DNA of 64,000 nucleotides from Progne subis subis (taxonomy: Eukaryota; Chordata; Aves; Passeriformes; Hirundinidae), in assembly GCA_022316685.1 (NCBI GenBank), contig JAKJHU010000159.1:558001-622000 (forward strand). The letters are read 5' to 3'. A program made the translations under genes and the position numbers. The notes beneath the pieces are model-generated. The model made no database searches. It was not told the origin of the DNA and saw only the letters and a program-made list of their open reading frames with translations. Positions 23,576-37,424 of the stretch are shown here, piece after piece; position 1 is the stretch's first letter, and each line of letters begins with the position of its first letter.

Positions 23576-24606
23576 AAAATGGAGTCGTGAGTGTTGCTCA
23601 TCACTGCCACTGTTGGGAGCAAATCAAAGTTTTGTGGTTGGTATCTGCTGAGCATCACCCTTGTCCCTGCTCATCCCTGCTCCTCCCTGCAAGCTCTTAA
23701 TTAATCCTGGGGGAAGTGATGCAGCCATGCCATCACAGATCTTCTCGTCTTGTGGGTGTTCAAATGGTCACTTTGTCACTTCAGCAGCAAGGTGACAGGA
23801 CTGCATCTCCCTGTGTCCCCTGCAGTAAAACACAGCAAAGCTTTGCAGTGTCTCCTTCGTTAATCTGCTTTAATTAAAGCTGTGCTGCCACGTGGTACCC
23901 TGGGATGAGCATTAGGTCACTCCAGTGAGCCTTGGATTAATTGGGTTTGGTGCAGGAGGACTTTTTCCCTGTTTCCTAAACCAGTTAAGGTCTCAATCTC
24001 ACCTCTTGCCTCACTGTTTTCTGCAGATGCTGGAAGGGAGCTGGTCATGGTAGAGCAAGGAAAGTTCTTCCTTCTGGGAAATGAAAGTTGATCTTCTGCC
24101 CCTTTTTGTGCAGCTTCCCAAAGCCAAACTCACAGACAAGAGGCTCCCAAAGTCTTCCTTTGGCACAAAGACTGCCATGGAGAAACCTCTGTATGGAGGA
24201 ACTGGATGAAACCATAAATGTTTATTTCCATGAACCCAGTTTTCCGTGGGGCAAAGCTGGAGATCCTGTTTCCTGTGCGAGCCCTGGATTTTCTGTGGTT
24301 TGCTGTGGTTTGCACACTTCACTTGGATGAAATTAAAAGCTTCAGTGTTTTATTCTCTACCTTCACTGAGTGTATAAAGTCCTGAATGTAATAAAACTAT
24401 TGAGGTGGTTCCTAGAACCTTAACTCAATATTACACTTGACACAATTGAATCTCTTGATCTGCAATGTTTCTTGCTTTAAGAAGGATTTTCCCTTTCCCT
24501 TTTCCTTTCTGTATTGGGTTACACTCACTTGAAGAGCTCAGCAGTGACGTGCTGAGAAACACAGGTGATTGCCCTAAAAAAAACCAAAACCACCCAGCAA
24601 CCAAGC

Positions 24607-24650
24607 AATAAATAAATAAATAAATAAATAAATTAAAATAAAAATAAAAG
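24607..24650. repeat. AATA tetranucleotide microsatellite
   Basis: aata/taaa units repeated about seven times, then degrading to taaaataaaaataaaa. Confidence 0.93.
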
Positions 24651-25453
24651 TATCTTTTTGCAATCACAGCTGATTTCTGCCGAGTGAGGAAGGTGTTTTG
24701 TCACTCTCTGTCCCCAGCAGTTTGTAACTGGTTAGATGATTTAAGAAAAGTGTGGGAATGTGGCTTTTATGTGCAGCAGGACATAGTGACCTCTTCTGGA
24801 AGCTGAGCACTGGGAAGTTTGATGGCCCTGCGGTGGGAGCTCCTAAGTTGACCCCTATATTTAAGCATGATTCAAAGCACCAATGAAGAGCGGGGCAGAG
24901 GAGAAAACAAAAGAACACCTCTTAGAGCAGTTGCTGGGAGCGGGGTGAGGGAAGCTGAGGATGCTGCACGCTTTGGAGTGCCATCTGCTGGCACAGGACT
25001 CGGTCGGATACAGGAGCTGGGTTTTACTCTGTTCAGATGAAAACCGTGTCAGGGAAGCCCTGATGAATCACTGAGATGAGAATAAACTCTGCAAAGAGTT
25101 GGGGTGAAACAGGATGTTTTGTGTGTCTGTCGAAGGCAGAATCCCTTGCTCAGTTGTGGAAATCTGCTCCATGTCCCCTCTCTGTACTAAGAACAAACGT
25201 ATTAACTGGAGTTAAAATAAATATAATATTAATGATTTTGTGTATAAATAGATAACTTCTGAGGTTCCTAGGGAGGAGGAGTTTGAGCTCCAGGTGACAT
25301 CTGCTGGGAGTTTGGCAGTTTTTAGTCTCAGCTTGTCTGGTTCTCATCTTTAGTAAATTACACAGGACTGCAGGTCCCTAGCCAGTTCACATAATTTTGG
25401 CACCCAAAGGTGAGCATAGCTCATCAGCACATCTGCCTTAGCACAGTAGGGTC

Positions 25454-25497
25454 TGGAAGGCCACCTGATAAATGGTGGAAGGCCACCTGATAAATGA
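25454..25497. repeat. Tandem duplication, 22-bp unit x 2
   Basis: The unit tggaaggccacctgataaat plus two bases occurs at 25454-25475 and again at 25476-25497 with one difference at the last base, which suggests a recent duplication. Confidence 0.95.
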
Positions 25498-28400
25498 CAG
25501 AGGGTGACACACTTCTGGTGTAGGATGGGGTAGTGCTAATTTGCTATTTTAAAAGGTTCAAAATTATTTAAATGAACAAGAAACCTCAGCTCATTGGTGT
25601 GAGAGCAGATAAAAGAGATAGCAAATGGTGTTCATCTGTTGGACACCTGCCTGCCTGGGCAGAGCTGCCAGCCAGCCCCAGCTTGGAAAAAGTGATGTGT
25701 GAGGGAGAGTTTTGCAAAAAAGTAAAGGAGGGAAAGGGATTTTTGTTTATAGAGAACCTTTTTGTTTTTGTTTAAATATTTTTGCTTCTGCCTTTTTTTT
25801 GTTGTTGCTCGTTTTTTATATGTTTTTATACATTTTGACCCAAAGGGACTCATTTTACAAAGATGTATTCTTCACATGTGGGATGTAATTTGTTTTCTTA
25901 TCCTACACCAATCCTGTTTATTTTGAGGCACATTTTATTTTGAGCTTGATGATATCCAACGTTATAAAACCTTTTTCTCCTCCTTACACTGCTTGCTGCT
26001 TCCAAGCCTACAGGCATTGACCCATTGTGGACTTGAGTTCACACAAAATCCCTTTAATCACCCTTTTGCTTTCTTGACTCTCCCCTTGTGCCCTCTCCAG
26101 TCTCAGAGCTCACCAGTGCTGCTTTTTCCTCTTCTAAGTTGTGAGGAGCTGGAAAACATTGCAAATCATTAACTGAGCACCAAAACAAAGAATTTTGAAA
26201 GTGTGGTATGGAGTTTTGTAGGCTATTTTTGGAACAGCTTTATTTGGAGCTGCTTTTTCGTTTACAAACTGGTGATTGCATATAAGACTTGATACAAAAT
26301 AGGAGGTGATGAAATGCTGAACTTTAGTAGACACCCCTGCAGATCACAAACATTTTGCAAACTGAGATGTTTCTGTCCACAGGGGGAAGAACCTATCCCT
26401 ATTTGTGGCATTTTGCCCCTGTCTGGATGCCAGTGCCCACCAAAGCTGCTTTGTCACCCCCTTGGCTGATCAGGGGAGACACACTGTAGTGACAGGCTCT
26501 TGGGTCGAGATAAGGACAAGGAGAAATCACTCATGAGTTACTGTCACAGGCTACAGGCTTGATGTAGAGAAATTAGCTTAATTCCTTACCAATTAAATCA
26601 GAGTAGGATAATGAGAAATGAAACTGAATCTTAAAACATCTCTCCTGTACCCCTCCCATCTTCCCAGGAAATGTCAATCCTGAATTCTCTCCCTCCTCCC
26701 CACCAGGATCACGGAGGGGGTGGGAAATGGGACCAGTTCATCACAAGTTGTCTCTGATGCTCCTTCCTCCTCCCCCTCCTCCAGAGTGGGGCCTTTCCAC
26801 GGGGTCTCAGATCACACCAGTAAAACTGCTCCAGTACAAGCTCATCTCTCCTCTAATCCACAGGTCCTGCCAGGGTTCTCTGCCTTCCTCTGTCATGAGG
26901 TTTTTGTTCTGTTTTTTCATGATTCGCAGAAGGAAATGGAAATTGGTGGGTCTGCATGCGTTCACAAAGAGGAGCATGTTGAGTAGCTGCCAAGTGCAAG
27001 GACTTTTTACATGCAAGGAGTCTGCAGAATTGATGTGTTTCCTGGGTTTGTTTATCCATTGTTTATCATGGAATATTGGGTATGCGACTGGGAGTGGACC
27101 TGGCAAGTGAATTCAGACACTTCTGTGTGGCCCCTCAGTGAGTTTGAGAGTTCCTGTCTCTGAGAGAAGGGGAATCAGGCCACGGTCTCTTCATGGTGAG
27201 GGGATCTGGGGAGCATCCTGTTTCTTTCAGTAGGGTTGTGTTGTCATTTTCCTTGCTTACAGAACAGGAAAGGTCAAAGTGAGAATAAAAATATTTCAGT
27301 GAGATTCATCACATGATTTCCTCTTCAAGAAAGTTTTGCAGTCTTGCAGATGTTGACAGGAAGTCATTTTGCAAAAGGAGTGATGTGACACCTTCCTCTG
27401 TTCATTTCCCTGAGTTTCTACTAAAAAGCCAAGGAATTGGTGGGATATTTCATATTTATCCACATCATTACTTTTAACACCTTGGAGCTTTCCTTTTGAT
27501 ATCCTCTGTTAATTCCCAGCATCACAGCAGGAAACAAATCAATCTCCTCATTCCCTGCTGCAAATATTTGGTGATAAGGTTACTGATAAGCTCTGGATTA
27601 GTTTTCATAGTCTCAGAATGCAAAGTTATAGATGTTATAGCCTTACATACCATGGCAACTGGTTCCTCTTGGCAGGTTGCTCCGCTGCCTATGACAGAGA
27701 TGACTTTGGCTTCATTTCAGGACAAGTGATGTGAGAAGACCACTTGTCTGCAAAATCTTTTCCATCAAGAAAACTCCTTGCACTATGATTCACTCATGCC
27801 ATATGTGGAGGAATTAAATTCTGGGTGAGATGCATGTAGGAAACCCCACAGGAGGAGAAATGATTTGACAGCTGATCCATAGAGCTCTTTCAGCCACCTC
27901 TAAAGAAAATGCTGTGATGTCAGTATCAGTTTCATTACACATCTGGGCTTGACTCATCTGCTACACTGAAAGAAGGAAAAAACCCCAAAGAAATAATTAA
28001 AGTTCATTATTGAGTGTATATGAAATAGCATTATTAAAGTATCTCCCTCACATTTATTTATAACCCTTCTTCCTGACAGAGCCTGACATGTTTCGCAAAC
28101 ACCACTGAATGATTATATATTCTTTGCCCCAAATCTGAGGATGTTGCTCTGCGTTCTATTCATCACTTGCTCAGTCAAAATTTATGTTCCTGCACAATCT
28201 GTACGTTTTCTGAGATCTCTTTTTCTAGGTACATTACTCATGAGACCTACCAGGCTTATCTAAAATAAGTTGGGGTGGAAGGGCTCACATTTCTTTCAGA
28301 GAAATCCAAGTTCTTCTGAGGAGTGTTGGACTGGGCACTGTCACTGCATGTTGGGGTGAGACTGGAGGAGAAAAATATCTCTATCCTCACAACCCACACA

Positions 28401-28551
28401 TGTTGGTTGGCAGGATGGAATTGGCAATGATGACACTTATCCAGGACAGCCGAGCTATCATAGCTTCTCTTGCAAAAACACCTGGAATTTCAGGATGTGC
28501 ACAATGCTCAGAACCTTTTGTAAAACTCAGCCAAGTGCAGTTTCTTTTTTT

Positions 28552-29067
28552 GACCAGGGCAGTGACTGTGCTCAGCACTGGTGAGGCCACACCTCAAGTA
28601 CTGTGTCCAATTCTGGGTCCCTCAGGGCAAGAGGGATTGGAGCATGTCCGGGGAAGGGTTTAGAGAGTCAGACCTGTGAGGAGAGGCTGAGGGAGCTGGG
28701 GGTGTTTAGCCTGGAGAAAAGGATGCTCAGGAGGGACCTTCTTGCTCCCTACAATTCCCTGACAGGAAGCTGTAGCCAGGTGGGAGTTGCTCCCTTTTCC
28801 AGGGAACAAGGATGAGAGGAAATGACCTAAAGCTGTGCCAAGGGAGGCTCACGTTGGACATCAGGAAGAATTTCTTCATGGAAAGGGTGGTCAAGCATTA
28901 GAAGGGGCTGAACAGGGAGGTGGTGGGGCCACCATCCCTGGGAGTGTTCAAGAAGCGGTTGCATGTGGCACTCGGCACTCTGGTCTGGGTGACAAGCTGG
29001 TGATTGTTCAAAAGTTGGACTCGATGATCTTGGAGGTATTTTCCAACCTCAGTGATTCTGTGATTCA
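28552..29067 (+). mobile_element. CR1 LINE 3' region, about 515 bp
   Basis: The segments gaggccacacctcaagtact, gtgtccaattctgggtccct, ggagaaaaggatgctcagga, aaaagttggactcgatgatc and ttccaacctcagtgattctg run colinear with the CR1 consensus to its tail. One of the best preserved CR1 copies here, ending in gattctgtgattc. Confidence 0.97.
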
Positions 29068-29614
29068 CACAAAACTAAAGCCTACATCAGTGTCCTTGGG
29101 AGACTGGCCCAGGACACACCTCAAGGGCTTGTTCTCTCCTCTGTGTTCCCACTGGTCTCACTCCCTCCTGTTTGCCAAATGAAACCTGAAAATAGACCAG
29201 AGGGGTATGGATTAGCTGTGTGTCTTTGGTGTATTAACACAGCTGTGTTTGAGCTGAGCAGCAGCAGGGGTAAAAGCACAGGCAGTGGATGCAAATAGAA
29301 GGACTCCAGCAGAAAGGTAATGTAAACTCATCAGGGACTTTAAAATGCTGAGCCAGATCGATGCTCCTTTGCTGATGGAAAGTGTCACCTCCCTCAGCAG
29401 GCAGTGTCAGTGGTTCAGGGAGAGCTTCCCATGGAGAAAGCTGGCATGCAGCCTCACGATTATGATAAAATATGCAGAGATGCTCTGGACTCAGTCACCT
29501 TCCACAGTTTGGTGTGGAAAAATATATGTCCAACACTAACTCTGCCAACAGTTTCTTCACTCAGTCTGATCTCAGATAAATACAGAGTTAGTATCTATCT
29601 AGAAAAGCAGGTTG

Positions 29615-29660
29615 TTTTTTGTTTTTTTTTTTTTTTTTTTTGTTTGTTTTTTTTTTTTTT
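29615..29660. repeat. T-rich low-complexity run
   Basis: Long T runs broken only by single G bases. Overlapping ORFs here (phenylalanine-rich) are artefacts of this tract. Confidence 0.95.
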
Positions 29661-32600
29661 CCAACCTATTTTTGTCTTTATTATTAGAAGTACCCTGTGG
29701 CAAGAAAGATTCTTTTCCAGGATGTGGGCAGAATGTTGGTTTATCTTCAGAAATTAGTGACAAATATTTCTTCAAGAGAAGAGAGATATTTTTTGTCTAA
29801 AAATGAGATTTTCTGCTCCTCAATACTTGGTCTGTGTATGGTAATGAAAGAGAAGCATCAGGAATGTGTAGATTTTTATAATGGCTATTCTGGTTTTGGA
29901 AGATTTTCTGCCTTCCTTCTCTCACCCTTCCTGCTGAAATATATCAGCAGTAGTGAGGGTTTCAGTCCCTGTGAGGGTCCTATCTCAGCTCCTGTCATAC
30001 CTGACTGGGGGATCTGTGCATTTTGAAGGTAACCTGAATCTGCCTTTGGCTTCCTTTCAATTTACTTCCAAGCTTTCTTTACTCATTGTCCCCTTTCTGA
30101 GCACCTTTTGTGTTCTTCTTTCACTCTTGCACAGTCCCTACTCTCATTTGTTTGGTTGTCCCTCTTCCTTTGTCACCTTCTCTTATTTCCCCCCATATTT
30201 TGTTCATGTTATTCCCCTCTGTAACATTCTTGAAAAAGCATTTGAGGGCCAACAGCACCGAGGCCATTTCATTTTGACGCGTTCCCCTTTTATAGCAAAT
30301 GATAAGATCAGTTACATTTCTGCCCATAACCATAGGATTAATATTTAAGTTGTGCTTATTGACATAATGATACCCATTGTGAGACTAACAAAATAAATAT
30401 GCTGGAGGAACAGCTAGGAAAACAAGATAAGAGAGTCTCAATGCCCAGGGGATGTGCACAAGGTGGAGCGTAATAGGGAGCATTATGTATTTTGCTCATC
30501 AACAATTTTTCAATGAAAGAGGATTTAAAAACTGCTGCAGTTTTCAGCATATTAAGAGCGTGAGGTGAATTGGGATTAGCTGTTGTAGTGACTCCATGTT
30601 GTAACAAACTTCTTGTGACTCCAGCTTAGTTTGTGGAATTCCTCACCTCACTGGAGCCTGTGGAAGTCCAAAGTGTCCTCAGCAAATATTGCTCTCTTCT
30701 TAGCTGAAAATTTGAAGAGATGTGAAACAGGGTTGATCCAGGATTGGGAATCTGAATGGTTAAAAAAAAATAAAAAGCCTGTTTCTGCCTGATTTCTGCA
30801 CTGCCCAAGGAGAATTCTCCTTGGAGAGAAGAGTAGTGATCTTCATAACTCAAAAGTACAATGTCGTGTTGGAAAGCAACCATCTGAAATGAAACAAGTG
30901 TACAGTACAGGTGAATAATTAAATATCAAAAGCCAAATAAAAGTAGAAATAACTTTTGAGAAGACATAATGGGAAAATAATGGATCAAAAAAGACTTCAT
31001 TAATAGTCAGGAAAATTTTGCTATAACCTTCACTAGGATCAAAATTCTGCCCTCACCAACGAAATCCCAGGAATTATAAATGTTTTCTTGCTGATATTCT
31101 ATTTCTTAATCAGAGTCCCTCCTTGTAACATGAAAGCTCAGCCTGGAGTTTGAGAGAGGAGGGTGGGATTTCTGAGGAGACCAACCTTTGCGCAGTGACT
31201 TCAGCGCTGCACCACGTCCTTCTGGGTCCATATTGGGCCTCCCTTGATTGATTTAAATTGACCTTCAGGCTTCTTCTTGCTTCTGAGCACTAAATCCTGG
31301 AGAAGCAAACACCTCTTGTCTGACCCAAGCACATTTCATGGATAATCCCTATGTCTGTTCTGTAAACTCTGTAACATCTTCCACAGACACAGAGCTGAGC
31401 ATCTGCTTTTTCCTCTTTCCCCACCACTGGTTTGTTTCTAATGAAATATTTATTAAGTGAATGATATTTGCAGTCAGAGAAGGAGATAATTCATGCAAGC
31501 AATCAGCTCTGGGTTAACTGGAGAATGAAAATGTCTTGGACCGTAGCAAAAACTCATAATCAAAGGGCTCCCCAGCTATCCATCAAACAATCAATTACTG
31601 TATCCATTAGTCCCCTTTCACCACACATTAGAACAATTTACTAGACATGCTAATGTCCGGGTCATTGCTCCTTAAGGATGAGCAAACAGCAGGGGCATCT
31701 ATCAAAGTTTTGATGCACTGTGATCTCATACACTGTGAATACATACCTTTGATCAGCTTCATATTCTCATGGTGTTTAGTCTATTAAAGACCTGGTCTGT
31801 GAGGGAGATGCTGGGTGCATCCAGCCCTCACCAGCTGAGGGAAACTTGTCAAAAGAAGTTAAACTGTTCACATGATTCTGCCTTCTGTGTGGTGAGACAG
31901 ATGAATAAACAAACTGCACATCAGTAAACCAGAGGTGGTTTTGTCACTTTTTTGTCACACTGGCCAGGCAATTGGAAACACATTTTCTACTCTTACATGT
32001 GCCAGGTGGAGGAAAACAGGATTTTTCCATGAAGAGTGAATCCAAGAGGCAGCTTCTAAGGCAACACCCCAGACCTGTCTTGCCTTTCTGTGCTCACCTA
32101 GTCCCTGACAAGTATACTGGGAATTCAACCATGCATGCTGAAGGAATCTCTGTTATTTCCTCCACAGTGTAGATTTCTATCTCTGAAGGCAACAAGACTC
32201 TTTCTACAGGTAGTAGAAACTAACACATCTTAGTGTACTCAGCTGAGCTAAGTATGATATATTGTTTTCCATTAAAAAAAAAAAAAAAAAAAAAATCTGT
32301 GTGGTTTTTGGTCAGAGTTTTTTTAATCTTATTTTAGTTTGTTTGGGGTTTTCCCCCATAGTCTTCCTTGGCCACATCTGGGCATGTGTAGTGTGAATCT
32401 CTACTTCTGAGCCTGACATTCAAGGCTCCCTTTATAGTCTATGGCACAGCCTTGTGTTAAGTAGCTGTCAATCTTTTTAATCTGGAGAATAGGGCTCTTA
32501 TCTCTATTGACTTTATTGACCAAGTCTCTATTGATTATAGTAGGCGTCTTAATCAGGAGCTCAGAGGTCAGTGACTCCACTGTGGGTATGTAAAGTTGGA

Positions 32601-35171
32601 GAGGTGGATTTCTGGCAGTTCAATTTGCCTGATCAATTCAAACAAAGATATCCACTGTGCAAACATCTCAAATTGGTGTTAAGAGGGATCCCACTTACAT
32701 GTCAATACCATCACTCCTGAACCAGCATCTGGCTAATTTATCCCTCCTTCTCTGAAATGACACTTGATATCTGATGGAATAAAGTGGCAGCTCTGCTAAC
32801 AGGGTAAAGCTCTGTGCTCTATTACCATAAAAGGCCAAAAAAAAATGAAGGGCAGAACTTTATTGCATTGACTCTCCTGCTGCAGAGACCCACTTCACAG
32901 TTTTGAGTAGACAGGGAGTAGAAGGAAGTAAATTCCCTGCAAACACCCTTCTGGTAGTTTGCTGTGGTCCCTTTGTCCCTCCAGAATTCACGGATTCAGT
33001 GGCAGCGTCTGCACCCATGTGTGTTAGTAAGGAGTTTCCTGTGCAGTGAAAACCTGGCTCTATGTAATAAAAATCTCATAGTCACTCACATAAACTTTCA
33101 GAGGAACAGCAGGAAAACTGTTGCCTTTCCACAAAGAAAATCCTGTCCTAATGTGGGTTTACAGACAAAGATCTCTTTCCAGGAGTGACATATGATTTTA
33201 ATTCAGTGAGTGTATCCCAGCTTTTCAGAATCAGTAAATTACTTCTTTATTACTATGGGAGTGGAAAATGGATCAGATTTGAGTCCTTTGGGACTGGGTC
33301 AAATAGTTAGAAAAATTACCAAGATGCAACAGGTCAACCAATCAAAGCCCCATGCAGCATTTTTGAGGGTGGACTTTAACACATGAGAAAATTTCTCCTG
33401 TGTTTGGGAGGAAGTTTCCAACAGAAATATACTTTTATGGCATAAGCAATGAAATCTTGGAGTTCCTGGCTTGGGAAGGGCTTTGGTACATACAGAGAGA
33501 ACAAAAAAGAATGTGAACAGGGCAAGCAAAATAACATGAGGTATATAGTCTATAAACATCAGATGAGAAAATGAGGGAGCTAAATTAAATAGTCTTGAAG
33601 AAAGTATCAATAGAGACATGATTGCAGTCTATAAATACTTTCAAGGTGAAAATACAAATGAAGACCAGGTGAATTATTCACAGAGTTAAATGATAAAAGC
33701 CAGGATAGCCTGATGGTAGGAAAGAAACATGTAGGTTAAGTGCTAAAACTAATAAAGAACACTTGTGTGGATGGCTAAAACCCCATCAGTTTGCAAAGTC
33801 AATAGCACAGTTAAAACAGAAGTAAAATAAATAATATTTATAGTGAAATAAAAATCTATGGTAGAAATTATCTGAATGTTTATCAGTGGTTTCTCCTGCC
33901 TCTGACACAGTTAAGACATTGTCTTGATATTAACTGGAAAAATGGGCATATTTTGGACGATTTTGTTACATGTCACGTTCTGGAGGCACTGAGCCGAAAA
34001 CCTTCAGCATTTTTTTAAAATCTTAATCCTTTTGCTGAATGCTTTATTTTGGAAACAGTTTAGGTAGATTTCCAATGCTCACGAAAGCCAGTATGCTAAT
34101 GGGGTGGTGTGGGACTGAATGAGGAAAGGTTAACATCTCTGCGAGCGTATATCACCGAGACAGCACTGAGCACCTGAGGATAATAAAGCTGCTCTGCACT
34201 GCTCCTCTTCCGGAAACTTCCTATTTCTTGTCACCGTTTGGAAGGTTAAATTCACTTCATCCTGCCCTGTAAAGAACTTATACAGGGTAAATTAGCAAAC
34301 TGCCAAATTCTGCCTACTTCATTCTCCCTGGACAAACTCAGAAGCAAGATTTTGTTCCCTTTAGCAATGTTTACACTTCCTATTTTCATTATTTCACTTT
34401 GCAGGCACTTTGGTGCCAAATACACCTCTGTGTCTAAATTTCCCTAATAGTGTTAGTTTCTCTTCCCTGAGACATTGCCTAGCTCCGTAATAACTGTATC
34501 ACTATTCTTGACGAAGAATATAATTTTCTTTCTGCTGTTCTTGTGTTTTTCTCTAAACCAGTAAATGTTCTGACTTGATTTGACTTGAAATTCAAGTTGT
34601 CACTCTTCATTTTTCGAGGGATTGAAGCGCATATCCTCCGAATAAGGTTGACTGCTGTTAAATATTTCCAGTAAAACAATGTCCTCTTGTCCATGTCAGT
34701 CCTTTCTGTCAGAGCACATAGAAATCAGGCCAAGCATTTCATTTCCTTCAGTTAAACTTATATTATAAGGTTGTTTACAGGTTGGGAGATTAGACTGAGT
34801 TGGGTGGGAATTATCACTGCTCAGGAGAAAGAACCATCAACCCTTCCTGTTTCACTGAATGTATCTCTTTAGGAACAAATGCTACAGATCCTTTTAATTA
34901 TAAAAGTTCCTGTCCAACTGGGCTCTGCTGTGCAGTCCTCTTCCATAATTGTACACTTAAAAAGACAACACCATAATCAAATTCAAATTTCCAGGTGTTT
35001 TTATTTCATCTCAGTATTGCCACTTGGATGATTCTGTCCCTTGAGCTGTAACATCTGATGTTCAGAGGAAAAGGGGAAAAAAATAGTTTGGTTGGAAGAA
35101 TGGGGAGATTATAACAGGAAATCAGTTCTGTGTCCCCGCAACATGAGAAGGTCATGGATCATTTGTAGTGA
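29661..35171. other. Intronic stretch, nothing recognised
   Basis: About 5.5 kb with no CR1, LTR or exon recognised, the longest repeat-poor stretch in the window apart from an A22 run at 32274-32295. Confidence 0.45.
32274..32295. repeat. Poly-A run, 22 bases
   Basis: Uninterrupted A22 after ttttccatt. Confidence 0.95.
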
Positions 35172-35620
35172 ATCCCAAGGAAGCCACAAAGATGTTCAGG
35201 AAGCTGGACCACCTTTGCTCTGGAACCAGGCTGGGAGGGCTGGAGATGTCCAGCCTGGAGAAAAGAAGGAACCAGTGACACCTCAGAGCCCCTTCCAGTT
35301 CCTAAAGAGACTCCAAGAGAGCTGGAGAAGGACCTTGGACAAGGACCTGGAGTGGCAGGAAATGGGCAAATGACCTCAAACTGAAATAGGGCAGATTAAT
35401 TTGGATATTAGAAAGAAATTATTTAGTGTGAGGATTGTGAGGCCCTGGTACAGGTTGCCCAGAGAAGCTGTGGCTGCCTCATCCCTGGAAGTTTTCCAGG
35501 CCAGGTTGGACTTGGAGCAACCTGGGATGGTGGAAGGTGTCCCTGCCCATGGCAGAGGGGTGGAATGAGATAACATGTAAGGTCTCCCTTTCAACCCAAA
35601 CCTAACTCTGGTTCTATGGT
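35172..35620 (+). mobile_element. CR1 LINE 3' region, about 450 bp
   Basis: gatgtccagcctggagaaaa, cccagagaagctgtggctgc, ttggagcaacctgggatggt and ctgcccatggcagaggggtg, ending tctggttctatggttatt. Colinear with CR1. Confidence 0.95.
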
Positions 35621-36684
35621 TATTCAAAATGAGACTCCTTTGTGGATGGTGCCAAAAGCTGTGGTGGGATAACAAGGTTTTGTCCCACCCTGCTGCTCAA
35701 AGCTCAGATCCTTCTTTCATCCTTCTCTCCCACAAAGCCGGACCCCGCTCTCACAGGGAGGCAGGAACCTTGTTTTGTATCCCCAGCCCCATTCCCATCA
35801 ACTGACCCCCACCCCTCCAAGGCTGTTTCAGATGTGTGGTGACAAGATTCCTCTGATTTTTGTCCCAATTTGGGATCAGGCTTTTGGGCAGCAGCAGAAA
35901 CACCCTGACAGTGCAGAGGCTGTAAAATGGGCAGATATTTTTTAAAGAGTCAATAAATGAAAGTGGTTCTCAACATTAGGCTATGAACATTTGCTTGGAC
36001 ACTGAACAGTCCACTGAAACTCTGCCAAAGTCCAGGAAGAAAAAAGAGATTAAAAAATTTATGCCAATGTAGCTTAGTGGGAGTCAAACATGTTTCTAAA
36101 AAAAACCCTGTCTGAGCTGTCCGAAAAAAAAAAAAAAGCGAAATACAAAAGCAGTCTATTTTTTTTGAAAGAAAGAGACATACATTTTATTTCCAGCATC
36201 TTTCTGCCTTTCCACTGCTCCAGCAGTGGCACTGTGCCCATGCTAGGGGTTGTCTCTGCTGCAGGAAATCAAGCTGAATTTGGTTCTTGGCTCTGTGTGA
36301 ACCCAGGTAAAAAGACTCCTCACTATTTTAAATTTTTTGGTACTAGATGGGTGTTAATGGATGAGCTAGTGACTCATTCTCCCTCCTGTTTGCCTTTCTA
36401 GCTGGAGCCTGCTCACCAGCTGTGCAGCACATATGTTGGGAGACAGAGACAACACAATACTTTCTAGACAGTCTTGATGTGTCTGTAAGCTCTTTCAAGC
36501 ATGGGCCATTTACACAAGTGCTGGGGATTTCAGCTGCTCAGCGAGGGAGCTGCAAGCAGGGAGTCTCTGCCTTGCATCAGGATCCAGGGACAGTGCAGAG
36601 CTCAGCTCTCAGACAGCACTGCCAGCCAAAATGTGGTGCCAGCAGAGATGTGCAGAGACAGAGAATGCTGAGAGTATAACACAG
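35621..36684. other. Intronic stretch between a CR1 and a solo LTR
   Basis: Nothing recognised. It contains A-rich runs near 36098 and 36124. Confidence 0.45.
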
Positions 36685-37424
36685 TGTCTAAGCTCGGAAA
36701 GATAGGTGTCTGCCAGGGAAAGCTGGAGCTTCCCTTGGAGTGGAGAACATAAACCCCCTTACTCCAAATTATTATGATTTTGCAATTAAGGGACTTTAAG
36801 GCAAAGATATGGGAACAGGAATAACAGTTCTTTACTAGGAATATTAAAAATGTAGTAATACAAAATAAACAAACAAAACAAACAAACAAAAAAAAAAAAA
36901 CAGCAAGTGAACAGAAAAGAAAAACACTGACAGAGTCAGAACACGACCTGATACCCTGTTGGTCAGGGTGTTGGTAGCAGTCCAATCAAGTCTTTCTGGA
37001 GTGACAGATGTGGTTCTTTTGGAGTAGAGATGATCCTGTAGAAGGGTCCAGTGGTGGTGATATGGGTTTGATCTTCCTCTGACAACCCAGTGCAAACAGG
37101 CTGTCCTGGTGTTCTGAGTCTCAGCTTTTATCCAGATCGGAATGCTTGGCTCCTCCTGCTGGGTGGAGCATCTCCCAATGGGATGATGTAATTGTATCAG
37201 CCATGCAGTGAGCCTGGATGGCTCATTAACAGCAGATATCCCCTGGAGGGAAGATAGGTTGTGGAAGAGATAAGGAACACTGCCCCACCTGGTTTTAATA
37301 GCTGGCCCATTACAGAACGCACCTTCTCTCTCCCCCCCAGAGCCAAGAGATAAGGAGAGAAACATCTTCCCAACTGGTTTCAACATCTGGGAAATAAAAT
37401 ACATCTTGCATTGAAACCAAGACA
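36685..37424 (-). mobile_element. Solo LTR of an endogenous retrovirus, copy 1 (740 bp)
   Basis: Starts TGTCT and ends CCAAGACA, flanked on both sides by the 5-bp target-site duplication CACAG (36680-36684 and 37425-37429). It aligns along its whole length with 55115-55860. No viral coding region adjoins it, so it is a solo LTR left by recombination. Minus orientation is inferred from an ATAAAA TATA-like box (37126-37131, minus strand) followed about 290 bases on by the poly(A) signal variant AGTAAA (36831-36836, minus strand). The 193-codon minus ORF here is non-viral and meaningless. A 5-bp duplication fits ERVL- or gammaretrovirus-type integration rather than the 6 bp usual for ERVK. Confidence 0.92.
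36868..36900. repeat. AAAC-rich simple repeat inside solo LTR copy 1
   Basis: caaacaaaacaaacaaac then a run of A. The same place in LTR copy 2 (about 55303-55330) has only a short A-rich form, so the array expanded in this copy. Confidence 0.85.

Larger units (their letters stand above)
23576..28551. other. Intronic stretch with two small tandem repeats
   Basis: Holds an AATA array and a 22-bp duplication listed separately. Otherwise nothing recognised; short ORFs on both strands show no domain. Confidence 0.45.

Noticed and set aside
29404..29800. Phenylalanine-rich ORFs
   Set aside because: Produced by the T-rich tract at 29615-29660.
36061..36090. gccaatgtagcttag resembling the start of a mitochondrial tRNA
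   Set aside because: Only about 12 bases match and no tRNA arms follow, so neither a nuclear mitochondrial insert nor a tRNA gene is supported.
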